Below, piece by piece: positions 1-6,269 of a DNA stretch of 13,141 bases. The position numbers and the translations under genes were made by a program. Position 1 is the first letter of the stretch, and each line of letters opens with the position of its first letter. The notes beneath the pieces were generated by a model, which saw only the letters and a program-made list of their open reading frames with translations, was not told the DNA's origin and did no database searches. This DNA is from Planctomycetota bacterium (GTDB taxonomy: Bacteria > Planctomycetota > MHYJ01 > JACQXL01), in the NCBI GenBank assembly GCA_030018555.1, contig JASEHY010000019.1, forward strand, positions 1-13,141. The letters run 5' to 3'.

Positions 1-54
1 CCGTTCCGGGTCCTCGCCCTGAGGACCCGTCAGGGTCTGAAGGGTCAGGGTTCG
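1..54. repeat. GC-rich palindromic element inside the coding sequence
   Basis: A perfect 9-bp stem (7-15 with 21-29, loop GCCCT at 16-20) is followed by two copies of GTCAGGG (29-35 and 44-50). It lies in frame in the FG-GAP gene, where it encodes a low-complexity Pro/Asp/Gly/Ser segment. The loop core resembles that of the palindrome at 939-986. It may be an in-frame mobile palindromic element, or it may be a native Pro-rich linker. Confidence 0.5.
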
Positions 55-838
55 TAGAGTTATTAAAGCCAAGAACAACATCCCGCAGTATGTCACCATT
101 TAAGTCAACCAGTGCAATATGAGGAAGCGAATAAGCGATGCTTATAAATGAAGATTTTCCTGCCTCAATAGATTCTTTAGCAGGACAACTGATAACCTGT
201 TTCCTGGCAGGGACTCCGTTCTGATACGGTCCCCAGCAGAGAAGATAACCAGATTTCGTGGGAATGACAAGGTCATCAATGCCATCATTATTTATATCAA
301 TTGCTTCCTGAAAGAACGGCGATGGAGAGTATTGCCCTGAAGGAAAGAAAATTACTTCTTCACCCTCCCCCACCTTGACCAGAAGGGTCGGAGTTCGGAA
401 TGGAACCAAATCATCTCCTAACTCTGATTCGTAGCAGGAGACACCTTTCTGTTGATAAAGGACAATCTCCTTGCCTTTTGATGGCAGATAATTACCAATA
501 CTAATAATGGCGGTGCCGTCAGGTATCCGAAATGCTGGATGAGTGCTATGATACTGTTTATCTTTCTGGGCATAATCCAGAATCTCTAAAACAAGTTGCG
601 CTGAACCGTTGATTTCCGCCCGGTGTATATAAAGTAATTCCTTAAAACCATCATCATTCAGGTCTATTAATCTCAACCATTCGGTCTGTCCTTTAAGAAA
701 AATCTCTGTTATAGTAAAGTTTTCCAGACCGCTTGATTGTGTTTTTTTATCAAAGTCACCTCTACCGCTTGATGAAAGAGAGAATGGGAATAAAACAAAT
801 AACATAAGACCCAAACCAATAATAACTAATCTCTGCAT
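1..838 (-). CDS. Secreted FG-GAP/VCBS-repeat protein (C-terminus beyond window)
   Basis: This reading frame is open from an ATG at 838-836 to the left window edge (279 codons, partial). The first 22 or so residues (MQRLVIIGLG, then a Leu/Phe/Val-rich stretch ending LSSSG) form a typical signal peptide, so the protein is probably exported. Three Asp/Asn-rich loops, DLNDDG at about 59-64, DINNDG at 181-186 and DLNGD at 245-249, each followed by a hydrophobic strand (ELLYI, DLVIP, DVVLGF), are the calcium-binding loops of FG-GAP/VCBS beta-propeller repeats. Such proteins usually act outside the cell in adhesion or as structural repeats; a specific partner cannot be read here. The last visible 18 or so residues (Pro/Asp/Gly/Ser-rich) are encoded by a palindromic repeat. 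It diverges from the operon at 1166, with its own promoter at 892-920. A G-rich stretch lies about 8 nt before the ATG. Confidence 0.8.
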   Translation of the reverse strand, partial: MQRLVIIGLGLMLFVLFPFSLSSSGRGDFDKKTQSSGLENFTITEIFLKGQTEWLRLIDLNDDGFKELLYIHRAEINGSAQLVLEILDYAQKDKQYHSTHPAFRIPDGTAIISIGNYLPSKGKEIVLYQQKGVSCYESELGDDLVPFRTPTLLVKVGEGEEVIFFPSGQYSPSPFFQEAIDINNDGIDDLVIPTKSGYLLCWGPYQNGVPARKQVISCPAKESIEAGKSSFISIAYSLPHIALVDLNGDILRDVVLGFNNSTNPDPSDPDGSSGRGPGT

Positions 839-891
839 ATCAAATGCCCCCCACAGGATGAGCATATCCACCCACAGGGTTGGTGCCACCC

Positions 892-920
892 TTTCTATGA
901 TACTAAAAACAGATTGTCAA
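892..920 (-). promoter_or_regulatory. Sigma70-type promoter for the leftward FG-GAP gene
   Basis: Read on the minus strand, a perfect -35 TTGACA (920-915) is followed after 17 bp by TAGAAA (897-892), a fair -10. The start codon is about 54 nt further on. The -35 hexamer is also the left terminus of the inverted-repeat element 915-1063. Confidence 0.55.
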
Positions 921-1063
921 GAAAAATGCAACCACAGACCCTACTTCGCCCTCCGAAGTAGCCGGAGGGCTACGAAGGACGGGTTTCACAGATTACACAG
1001 ATAATTCTATTATGGGAAAAAACCTGTGACATCTGTGTAATCTGTGGTTAGTTTTCCTTGACA
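915..1063. repeat. Inverted-repeat (MITE-like) element with outward -35 hexamers
   Basis: The left arm (915-938 continuing at 993-1002) and the right arm (1031-1063) are near-perfect reverse complements. Both begin with TGTCAAG at the outer end and run through a short A-rich spacer into AACCACAGATTACACAGAT (19 identical bases). The innermost 16 bp (987-1002 against 1031-1046) pair perfectly around a 28-nt loop. The left arm is interrupted by a 48-nt palindrome (939-986). No transposase is present and no duplication flanks the outer ends. It could be a non-autonomous element, or a structured intergenic repeat. Confidence 0.75.
939..986. repeat. 48-nt palindromic element inserted with a 6-bp direct repeat
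   Basis: The hexamer CACAGA occurs on both sides (933-938 and 987-992). Inside, two alternative hairpins compete: CTACTTCG (941-948) with CGAAGTAG (954-961), or 944-948 plus 949-955 with 973-977 plus 963-969 (12 bp with a 3-nt bulge). It interrupts the left arm of the larger inverted repeat, so it arrived later. Confidence 0.65.
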
Positions 1064-1086
1064 TATAAGAAGTTTTACAATAAATA
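1058..1086 (+). promoter_or_regulatory. Sigma70-type promoter for the aminotransferase-kor operon
   Basis: A perfect -35 TTGACA (1058-1063) is followed after exactly 17 bp by TAAATA (1081-1086) in an AT-rich stretch. The -35 is the right terminus of the inverted-repeat element. The -10 is only a partial match to consensus, so the exact start point is uncertain. The leader before the start codon at 1166 would be about 70 nt. Confidence 0.5.
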
Positions 1087-1117
1087 TATGTTCCTTAACA
1101 TTGTAAGTTTATGTGCC

Positions 1118-1146
1118 GTCCTGTTCTGAAAGATTTGGAACAGGAC
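1118..1146. promoter_or_regulatory. 9-bp dyad in the operon leader (operator or RNA hairpin)
   Basis: GTCCTGTTC (1118-1126) and GAACAGGAC (1138-1146) are perfect reverse complements separated by 11 nt. The dyad lies downstream of the predicted promoter and ends 8 nt before the ribosome binding site AAAGGAGA (1153-1160). It could be a repressor operator or a leader-RNA hairpin. It does not itself cover the Shine-Dalgarno sequence. Confidence 0.5.
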
Positions 1147-1165
1147 ATAACGAAAGGAGAATGCT

Positions 1166-2500
1166 ATGTTGAGATTGGTAGATAATAAACCGTATATCAG
1201 GGTGTCACCACCGGGTCCTGAGGCAATCAAGGTATTAAAAAAGGATGCGAGATATATATCTCCTTCCTATACGCGGGCTTATCCGCTGGTCGCTCAAAGA
1301 GGCGAAGGTATGATGATAGAAGACCCTGATGGTAATCGTTATTTAGACCTCAATGCAGGTGTCGCGGTCTGCACAACAGGTCATTGCCATCCTGATATTG
1401 TCCGTGCAATAGAGGAACAGTCAAAGACATTGATTCATATGATAGGTACAGATTTTTACTATCGCTGGCAGGCAGATGCGGCGCAGGTGCTGACTGAAAT
1501 AACGCCGGGAAAGTTCGCCAAAAAAGTGTTTCTTGCTAATACCGGTGCAGAAGCAGTTGAATCGGGTATAAAATTGGCCCGTTATGCTCAACGACGCCCC
1601 AGAATGATTGCCTATATCGGCTGTTTCCACGGCAGAACGATGGGTGCGCTTTCGCTTACCGCCAGCAAAGCAGTTCAACGACGCCATTTCTCACCATTAC
1701 TTGCTGATGTTACTCATATTCCTTATCCCTATTGTTACCGTTGTATCTTTAATCTCTCTTACCCGAAATGTAACTTTGCCTGTTTATCATATCTGGAAGA
1801 TGTCATCTTCACCAAAGTTGCTCCGCCAGAAGATGTGTCTGCGATAATTGTTGAGCCGATTCAAGGAGAAGGTGGCTATATCGTTCCGCCGGATGGGTAT
1901 TTTCAGGCGCTCAAAAAGATAACTGATAAATACGGGATTCTTTTGATAGTGGATGAGATTCAGTCAGGAATGGGACGCACGGGCAAGATGTTTGCGATTG
2001 AGTATTGGAAGATTGAGCCGGATATCATCTGTCTTGGCAAAGGTGCCGCGTCTGGTATGCCGTTCAGTGCGATGGTCGCGCGGGCAGGACTTCACAAATG
2101 GCCCGCCGGTGCTCACGCCAATACCTTCGGCGGTAACCCAGTCTGCTGCGCCGCGGCTCTAAAAACCATTGAACTACTCCAGGAATCGCTCGTTGAAAAT
2201 GCTCGTGTCTGTGGAAATTATCTGCTCAAGTGTCTTAAAAACCTTCAGAATAAATATGATTTCATCGGTGATGTCAGAGGGAAAGGACTGATGGTCGGTG
2301 TAGAGATTGTGAAAAACAGGAAGACTAAGACAAAAGACCCGGAGAGAAGAAACTCCATTGTTCAGAATGCATTCAAAAAGGGATTGCTCATACTCGGCTG
2401 TGGTGAAAATACTATCCGTTTCTGTCCCCCACTTATCATTACTAAAGATGATATTGATATTACTATGGAAATATTTGGCAAGGTTTTAAGGGCGAGATAA
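1166..2500 (+). CDS. PLP-dependent class III aminotransferase (4-aminobutyrate/ornithine-type)
   Basis: A fold-type I, class III aminotransferase of 444 aa, full length for the family. It moves an amino group between an amino acid and a 2-oxoacid in the cytoplasm. Visible hallmarks are the N-terminal GPEAIKVLKKDARYISPSYT region, NTGAEAVE (125-132, cofactor phosphate region), VDEIQSG with Asp263 for the pyridine nitrogen, and LGKGAASGMP with Lys292 as the Schiff-base lysine. A cysteine-rich insert (PYCYRCIF, then KCNFAC, about 186-205) resembles the group of archaeal and deep-branching bacterial 4-aminobutyrate or ornithine aminotransferases and amino-acid racemases, so the exact substrate is open. 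The start is supported by AAAGGAGA 6 nt upstream of the ATG. It leads the operon and lies 27 bp before korD. That neighbourhood suggests that its 2-oxoacid, or 2-oxoglutarate turnover, is linked to the oxidoreductase. Confidence 0.88.
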   Translation: MLRLVDNKPYIRVSPPGPEAIKVLKKDARYISPSYTRAYPLVAQRGEGMMIEDPDGNRYLDLNAGVAVCTTGHCHPDIVRAIEEQSKTLIHMIGTDFYYRWQADAAQVLTEITPGKFAKKVFLANTGAEAVESGIKLARYAQRRPRMIAYIGCFHGRTMGALSLTASKAVQRRHFSPLLADVTHIPYPYCYRCIFNLSYPKCNFACLSYLEDVIFTKVAPPEDVSAIIVEPIQGEGGYIVPPDGYFQALKKITDKYGILLIVDEIQSGMGRTGKMFAIEYWKIEPDIICLGKGAASGMPFSAMVARAGLHKWPAGAHANTFGGNPVCCAAALKTIELLQESLVENARVCGNYLLKCLKNLQNKYDFIGDVRGKGLMVGVEIVKNRKTKTKDPERRNSIVQNAFKKGLLILGCGENTIRFCPPLIITKDDIDITMEIFGKVLRAR

Positions 2501-2527
2501 ACCAGAAAGCCGAGGCATTCACCATAA

Positions 2528-2761
2528 ATGAAAGAGTATTCTATCACAATAAGGGATGACCTCTGTAAAGGATGCGCTATCTGTGTTGAAATATGCCCGA
2601 AAAATATACTGGCAATGTCACCAGAATCAACCGTGAGCGGATATCTTCTTGCCCAAATAATAGAAGTAAAAAAATGTATCGGCTGTATGGAATGTGAATT
2701 ACACTGCCCGGATTTGGCAATAGAAGTTATAGATAAAAATGAAAAAGTTCCTGCAGGGTAA
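2528..2761 (+). CDS. korD: 2[4Fe-4S] ferredoxin subunit of 2-oxoacid:ferredoxin oxidoreductase (delta)
   Basis: A 77-residue ferredoxin with two complete CxxCxxCxxxCP clusters: Cys13, 16, 19 and 23, then Cys50, 53, 56 and 60. Both ligate [4Fe-4S] centres. In Kor/Vor-type enzymes this delta subunit carries electrons from the catalytic beta subunit to free ferredoxin. It lies 27 bp after the aminotransferase and its last 23 bases overlap the start of korA, so the two are probably translationally coupled. The ribosome binding site is weak (GAGG well upstream), again pointing to coupling with the gene before. The family assignment rests on motifs and position; taken alone it could be any bacterial-type 2[4Fe-4S] ferredoxin. 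Confidence 0.85.
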   Translation: MKEYSITIRDDLCKGCAICVEICPKNILAMSPESTVSGYLLAQIIEVKKCIGCMECELHCPDLAIEVIDKNEKVPAG

Positions 2762-3854
2762 CGAGGCCTGTGCCTTAGGCGCTATATACGCTGGTTGTCG
2801 TTTCTACGCCGGCTATCCTATCACTCCCTCATCTGAAATAATGGAAAGAATGGCTGTAGAACTCCCTAAAGTGGATGGTGTTTTTATCCAGATGGAAGAT
2901 GAGATTGCCTCTATGGGCGCAGTAGTAGGCGCTGCCTGGGCAGGGGCTAAAGCAATGACCGCTACCTCTGGACCAGGCTTAACCCTAATGCTGGAAAATA
3001 TCGGCTATGCCATAATGACCGAGACCCCTTGCGTAGTTGTGGATATCCAGAGAGCCGGTCCTTCTACAGGACAAGCCACTAAACCTGCTTCAGGCGATAT
3101 AATGCAGGTTCGCTGGGGTGCTTCAGGCGATTATGAAATCATTGCTCTTTCCCCTTGGTCTGTAACCGAAATGTATGAGATGACCATTCAGGCGTTTAAC
3201 CTCTCTGAAACATATCGGCTCCCTGTCTTTCTGATGGCTGATGAGGCAGTCGGACATTTGAGAGAATCTGCAATACTCTCCAAAGATATATCGGTAATTC
3301 CGCGAAGTGGTAAAACAGATTTACCACCTTTTGGAAACCCGCAGGATAATAGTGTTACTCCAATGCCTGCCTTTGGACAGGGAAGAAAATTGTCTGTAAC
3401 CGGCTCAACCCATGACCACTGGGGCTATCGCAAGACCCAATCACCTGAAGTTCAAGCGAAATCTGTCAGCAGATTCTGTAATAAGATTCTCCAGCATCTG
3501 GGTAAAATATGCTCATACGAAAAATATTTCGTGTCAGAGGATACTGAAATTTTAGTGATTGCTTATGGCTTTACTGCACGTAGTGCCTTAAAGGCAGTGG
3601 AAGTCGCCCGTCAGAAATCCATAAAAGCAGGTTTAATCCGTCTTAAGACACTCTGGCCATTTCCTTATATGTTATTTCATCCCGAATGCTTCGGGACCAG
3701 CAATATCTCCAAGATTATCGTTCCAGAAATGAATCAGGGACAGATAATCCGTGAGGTTCAGAGGGTTGCTGATAGAGATGTCTTTTCTTATAATAAATCT
3801 GATGGCACTGTTATCACAGCGCTAGAAATTATAGAAAAGATAGAACAGATATGA
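2739..3854 (+). CDS. korA: 2-oxoglutarate-type ferredoxin oxidoreductase, subunit alpha
   Basis: A 371-aa alpha subunit of a 2-oxoacid:ferredoxin oxidoreductase. The N-terminus KKFLQGNEACALGAIYAG leads into GYPITPSSEIMERM, the conserved pyrimidine-binding segment. MEDEIASMGAVVGAAWAGAK and ATSGPGLTLMLENIGYA follow, all classic KorA/VorB features. The middle part (PPMPAFG-like, then VTGSTHD.WGY) is the linker found in KorA, and the C-terminal half is the transketolase C-terminal-like domain. With KorB it converts a 2-oxoacid plus CoA to acyl-CoA and CO2 while reducing ferredoxin. The family contains 2-oxoglutarate and branched-chain-acid enzymes, and the motifs favour the 2-oxoglutarate type without proving it. 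The start overlaps korD by 23 bp and the stop overlaps korB by 4 bp (ATGA). Confidence 0.9.
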   Translation: MKKFLQGNEACALGAIYAGCRFYAGYPITPSSEIMERMAVELPKVDGVFIQMEDEIASMGAVVGAAWAGAKAMTATSGPGLTLMLENIGYAIMTETPCVVVDIQRAGPSTGQATKPASGDIMQVRWGASGDYEIIALSPWSVTEMYEMTIQAFNLSETYRLPVFLMADEAVGHLRESAILSKDISVIPRSGKTDLPPFGNPQDNSVTPMPAFGQGRKLSVTGSTHDHWGYRKTQSPEVQAKSVSRFCNKILQHLGKICSYEKYFVSEDTEILVIAYGFTARSALKAVEVARQKSIKAGLIRLKTLWPFPYMLFHPECFGTSNISKIIVPEMNQGQIIREVQRVADRDVFSYNKSDGTVITALEIIEKIEQI

Positions 3855-4666
3855 TTTTAGATAAATACCTTCGTTCTGAAGTATTCCCTACGCCTTTTTG
3901 TCAGGGCTGTGGACATGGAATCCTGATGCAGGCAATCTTGAGAGCAGTTGATGAATCCGCCTCAGACGGCATTGATATAGATAAGATGGCATTTGTTTCC
4001 GGTATCGGCTGTGCCGCATGGATTCCGAGTCCACATTTTGCTGCTGATACACTTCACACCACGCACGGTAGGCCTATTGCCTTTGCTACAGGTATCAAAT
4101 TGGTTAATCCCTCTCTCAAAGTAGTAGTGGTAAGTGGAGATGGAGACCTGTCAGCCATCGGTGGTAATCATCTAATTCATTCAGCACGACGCAATCTGGA
4201 ACTGACCGTAATCTGTGCCAATAATTCTATCTATGGAATGACTGGTGGTCAGGTTGCTCCTACTACACCCTGTGGGATAAAAACAGCCACGACTCAGCAA
4301 GGTTCAACTGAACCCCCTTTTGACCTCTGTAGACTCGTCTGGGGTGCAGGTGCAACCTACATCGCCCGTTCCACAGTCTATCATATCAGGGAACTGATAA
4401 AATATCTCAAAAATGCATTCTTGCATCAAGGGTTCTCCTTTATAGATGTAATTTCCCCTTGTTATACACATTTCGGTCGGCGAAATCCCCAGAGGGCAGG
4501 TGCGACACCATCGGAAATGGTCTTGAACCTCAAAAATATTGCTATCCACGCCAAATCACCCCAAGAACTATTTACCTTTCCCTCGGTAGGGACATTGAGT
4601 CCCCCCTCGGGACGAACCTGCAACCAAAAAGACAGAATACTCATCGGCGAGTTCACTACGATTTAA
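3851..4666 (+). CDS. korB: 2-oxoglutarate-type ferredoxin oxidoreductase, subunit beta
   Basis: A 271-aa TPP-binding beta subunit. CQGCGHG (Cys17, Cys20), GIGCAAW and a later PCYTHFGRRNP supply cysteines that in this family hold a [4Fe-4S] cluster. GDGDLSAIGGNH (from Gly96) and ANNSIYGMTGGQ form the Mg/TPP-binding motif. It carries out the decarboxylation step with KorA. The start overlaps the korA stop as ATGA. Near the C-terminus, about 15 residues (roughly FPSVGTLSPPSGRTC) are encoded by a palindromic repeat at 4580-4620, after which a normal-looking end (ILIGEF) resumes, so an in-frame insertion is likely. The gamma subunit that commonly accompanies alpha, beta and delta is absent downstream. 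Confidence 0.9.
   Translation: MILDKYLRSEVFPTPFCQGCGHGILMQAILRAVDESASDGIDIDKMAFVSGIGCAAWIPSPHFAADTLHTTHGRPIAFATGIKLVNPSLKVVVVSGDGDLSAIGGNHLIHSARRNLELTVICANNSIYGMTGGQVAPTTPCGIKTATTQQGSTEPPFDLCRLVWGAGATYIARSTVYHIRELIKYLKNAFLHQGFSFIDVISPCYTHFGRRNPQRAGATPSEMVLNLKNIAIHAKSPQELFTFPSVGTLSPPSGRTCNQKDRILIGEFTTI
4580..4620. repeat. Palindromic element inserted in frame near the korB 3' end
   Basis: The segment contains CCCTCGGTAGGGAC (4580-4593) and a second, shorter copy CCCTCGGGAC (4604-4613). GGGAC (4589-4593) and GTCCC (4599-4603) can pair around ATTGA. The word GT-C6-TCGGG also occurs, with seven C and on the opposite strand, in the pseudogene at 13028-13043, so a dispersed repeat family is likely. 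Confidence 0.5.
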
Positions 4667-4725
4667 GAAAAGATATTTAATTTGGAGTGTTCTTAACTGT
4701 ATCCCAAAAAATCTATTCCAAAATA

Positions 4726-4754
4726 TTGACTTTTTAATATTGCATCTCTACAAT
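4726..4754 (+). promoter_or_regulatory. Sigma70 promoter for tRNA-Gly
   Basis: TTGACT (4726-4731), a 17-bp spacer and TACAAT (4749-4754) are each one base from consensus at optimal spacing. Transcription would begin about 65 nt before the tRNA. No terminator is visible between korB and this promoter. Confidence 0.75.
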
Positions 4755-4825
4755 GAAACAAACTATGTTACCCATTCATCATGGAAGTGGGATAAGGAAA
4801 TAACGAAAAGAGAAATCACTGATTT

Positions 4826-4898
4826 GCGGGCGTAACTCAGTTGGTAGAGTACAACGTTGCCAACGTTGTTGTCGCCGGTTCGAACCCGGTCGCCCGCT
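4826..4898 (+). tRNA. tRNA-Gly (anticodon GCC)
   Basis: A full cloverleaf can be drawn. The acceptor stem GCGGGCG (4826-4832) pairs with CGCCCGC (4891-4897). The D stem is ACTC/GAGT around AGTTGGTA. The anticodon stem CAACG/CGTTG carries loop TTGCCAA with anticodon GCC at 4859-4861. The T stem GCCGG/CCGGT encloses TTCGAAC. The discriminator base is T4898. CCA is not encoded (TCA follows), so the end must be added enzymatically. It stands alone between the kor operon and the zinc-protein cluster, a usual position for an integration site. Confidence 0.95.
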
Positions 4899-5240
4899 CA
4901 TTCTAACCTCAATAAAATCAAGCCGTTCGGGTCATCAACTCTAATCATTAAAAATTCCGAATGCCATTTTTAGGCGATTTATGCCCTTTTTTATGCCCGA
5001 AAACGACCATTTTAGCGTTATACTCAGTGACATTTGAGGCCGTAACGGGCCATATGAGGACATAAGAGGACAAATGAAAAAAATGATAGCGTTGTAGTCA
5101 GCATTAATCTTTAAAGAGCATCACCTTACCTCCTGCCGTGGGAATAGCCGTTAATTGTCTTGACTGAAGGTCGGTTTTGAGGTAAAAAGAGTTACAAGCA
5201 AGAAGGGAATAGTCTTACATTATTACAGGAAAGTCCGGTT
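4899..5240. other. Intergenic stretch after the tRNA, no convincing gene
   Basis: About 340 bases on both strands hold no reading frame that resembles a gene. The region is AT-rich with small direct repeats (TATGCCC near 4978 and 4992; GAGGACA near 5056 and 5066). A mini-frame of seven codons (MKKMIAL, 5074-5097) follows GAGGACA and looks like a signal-peptide start cut off by a stop. No second copy of the tRNA 3' end is found in this window, so an attachment site is not shown. Confidence 0.5.
5160..5188 (+). promoter_or_regulatory. Candidate promoter for the zinc-protein cluster
   Basis: TTGACT (5160-5165) lies 17 bp before TAAAAA (5183-5188), a weak -10 lacking the final T. It is 52 nt upstream of the start at 5241, the only obvious candidate in the gap. 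Confidence 0.35.
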
Positions 5241-6221
5241 ATGAAAAAAAGATGCTTGGTATGCGCCCAAAGAAAAGGAAATCGTGTTTGCAAACGGCAC
5301 AACGACGGAATAATTTGTTCCTTATGTTGTGCTGAATTCAGGAATTCAGATTGTGAAGGTTGTCTACACTATACTATCTCGGCGCGATATATGGCGTCTA
5401 AGACCACCAGTCATTTTATAGCCGAGATTAACGAAGAAGTTGAAAACACGGTGGACCAGGCTTTGGAGTTAGCGGAAAAAGGCGAGATTGAAAAAGGCGC
5501 ATCTATGCTTTCATCTCTCAGGAATGACCACCCCAGAAATCATCTGATATATTACGGTTTGGGCGTGGTCTGCGCCTTAAGGGAACAACTTGACGAAGCC
5601 ATTGAATATTTTGACAAAGCCATTGATATTTTCCCATACTTTATGGAAGCCCATTTTAACAAAGCCGTGGCTTACAAGGAAAAACTGGACATCGCCAATA
5701 CCATAGCCGCTTTTAAGAAAGTGATATTAATCGGTGACCCGGAAGATAAATTTGTCAAACAAGCCCAAAGCTTTATTGAAGCAATGGAACGGCGTGTCAG
5801 GGAAACGGCTGGTATTGATTTAGAAATATATCTGGAAGCCGGGCGAAAATTTAACGAGGCATCTGTCTGTATGAAAAAACAGGAATGGCAGAAGGCAATT
5901 GATAAATTTCAGGAATGTTTGGCTAAGAATAAAAATAACGTGCAAAGTCATGGGAATATCGGATTGTGTTATGCCTACTTAGGCCAGAAGGAGAAAGCCC
6001 TTGATTTTCTTAATAAAGCCCTGGAGATTGATCCCTCTTACGAACCGGCGGTAATCAACCGGTTAGCCGTTGAATCGCTTAAAGACGGAGAAAAACTTAA
6101 ACAAAAAGAATTTGAATCCGTTGAATATTATAGAGATTATCCTTTAAGAAAAAAGTCGTTACTCCAATCTATTTTTTCAGAAAATGGTTTCTTCAGGGGA
6201 AAAATAGGCGGTCAATTCTGA
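5241..6221 (+). CDS. Cysteine-rich zinc-binding N-terminus plus TPR repeats
   Basis: A 326-aa cytoplasmic protein of unknown specific function. The first 44 residues hold eight cysteines (Cys5, 8, 17, 26, 29, 30, 38, 41) in a CxxC...C...CxxCC...CxxC pattern, which probably binds zinc. From about residue 70 to 265 come helical pairs typical of tetratricopeptide repeats, for example HLIYYGLGVVCALREQLDEAIEYFDKAIDIFP, written here in spaced form as HLIYYGLGVV / LDEAIEYFDKA / DIFPYFMEA, and later GNIGLCYAYLG / KALDFLNKALEIDPSY. TPR arrays bind other proteins, so an adaptor role is reasonable. It opens a run of genes that all encode zinc-binding proteins. An AGGAAAG sequence about 10 nt before the ATG can serve as ribosome binding site. 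Zinc binding is inferred from cysteine spacing only. Confidence 0.8.
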   Translation: MKKRCLVCAQRKGNRVCKRHNDGIICSLCCAEFRNSDCEGCLHYTISARYMASKTTSHFIAEINEEVENTVDQALELAEKGEIEKGASMLSSLRNDHPRNHLIYYGLGVVCALREQLDEAIEYFDKAIDIFPYFMEAHFNKAVAYKEKLDIANTIAAFKKVILIGDPEDKFVKQAQSFIEAMERRVRETAGIDLEIYLEAGRKFNEASVCMKKQEWQKAIDKFQECLAKNKNNVQSHGNIGLCYAYLGQKEKALDFLNKALEIDPSYEPAVINRLAVESLKDGEKLKQKEFESVEYYRDYPLRKKSLLQSIFSENGFFRGKIGGQF

Positions 6222-6269
6222 CACTGTGTGTCGGGATAAACCGGGAGTAAAGCAGGGAACAATTAAAAA

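Noticed and set aside
1421..1687. Antisense frame within the aminotransferase, and similar frames in the kor genes (4304-4549, 4462-4656)
   Set aside because: No domain, no ribosome binding site, and fully covered by well-supported genes.
4667..4725. Rho-independent terminator after korB
   Set aside because: No GC-rich stem followed by a T run is visible; the run of A at 4706-4711 has no paired stem.
4852..4868. Repeated CAACGTTG in the tRNA gene
   Set aside because: It is simply the anticodon stem CAACG/CGTTG flanking the loop, not a separate repeat or att site.
5074..5097. Seven-codon frame MKKMIAL as a leader peptide gene
   Set aside because: Too short to support. It has a possible GAGGACA upstream but no attenuator-like stem follows. 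Noted only as a possible cut-off signal-peptide start.
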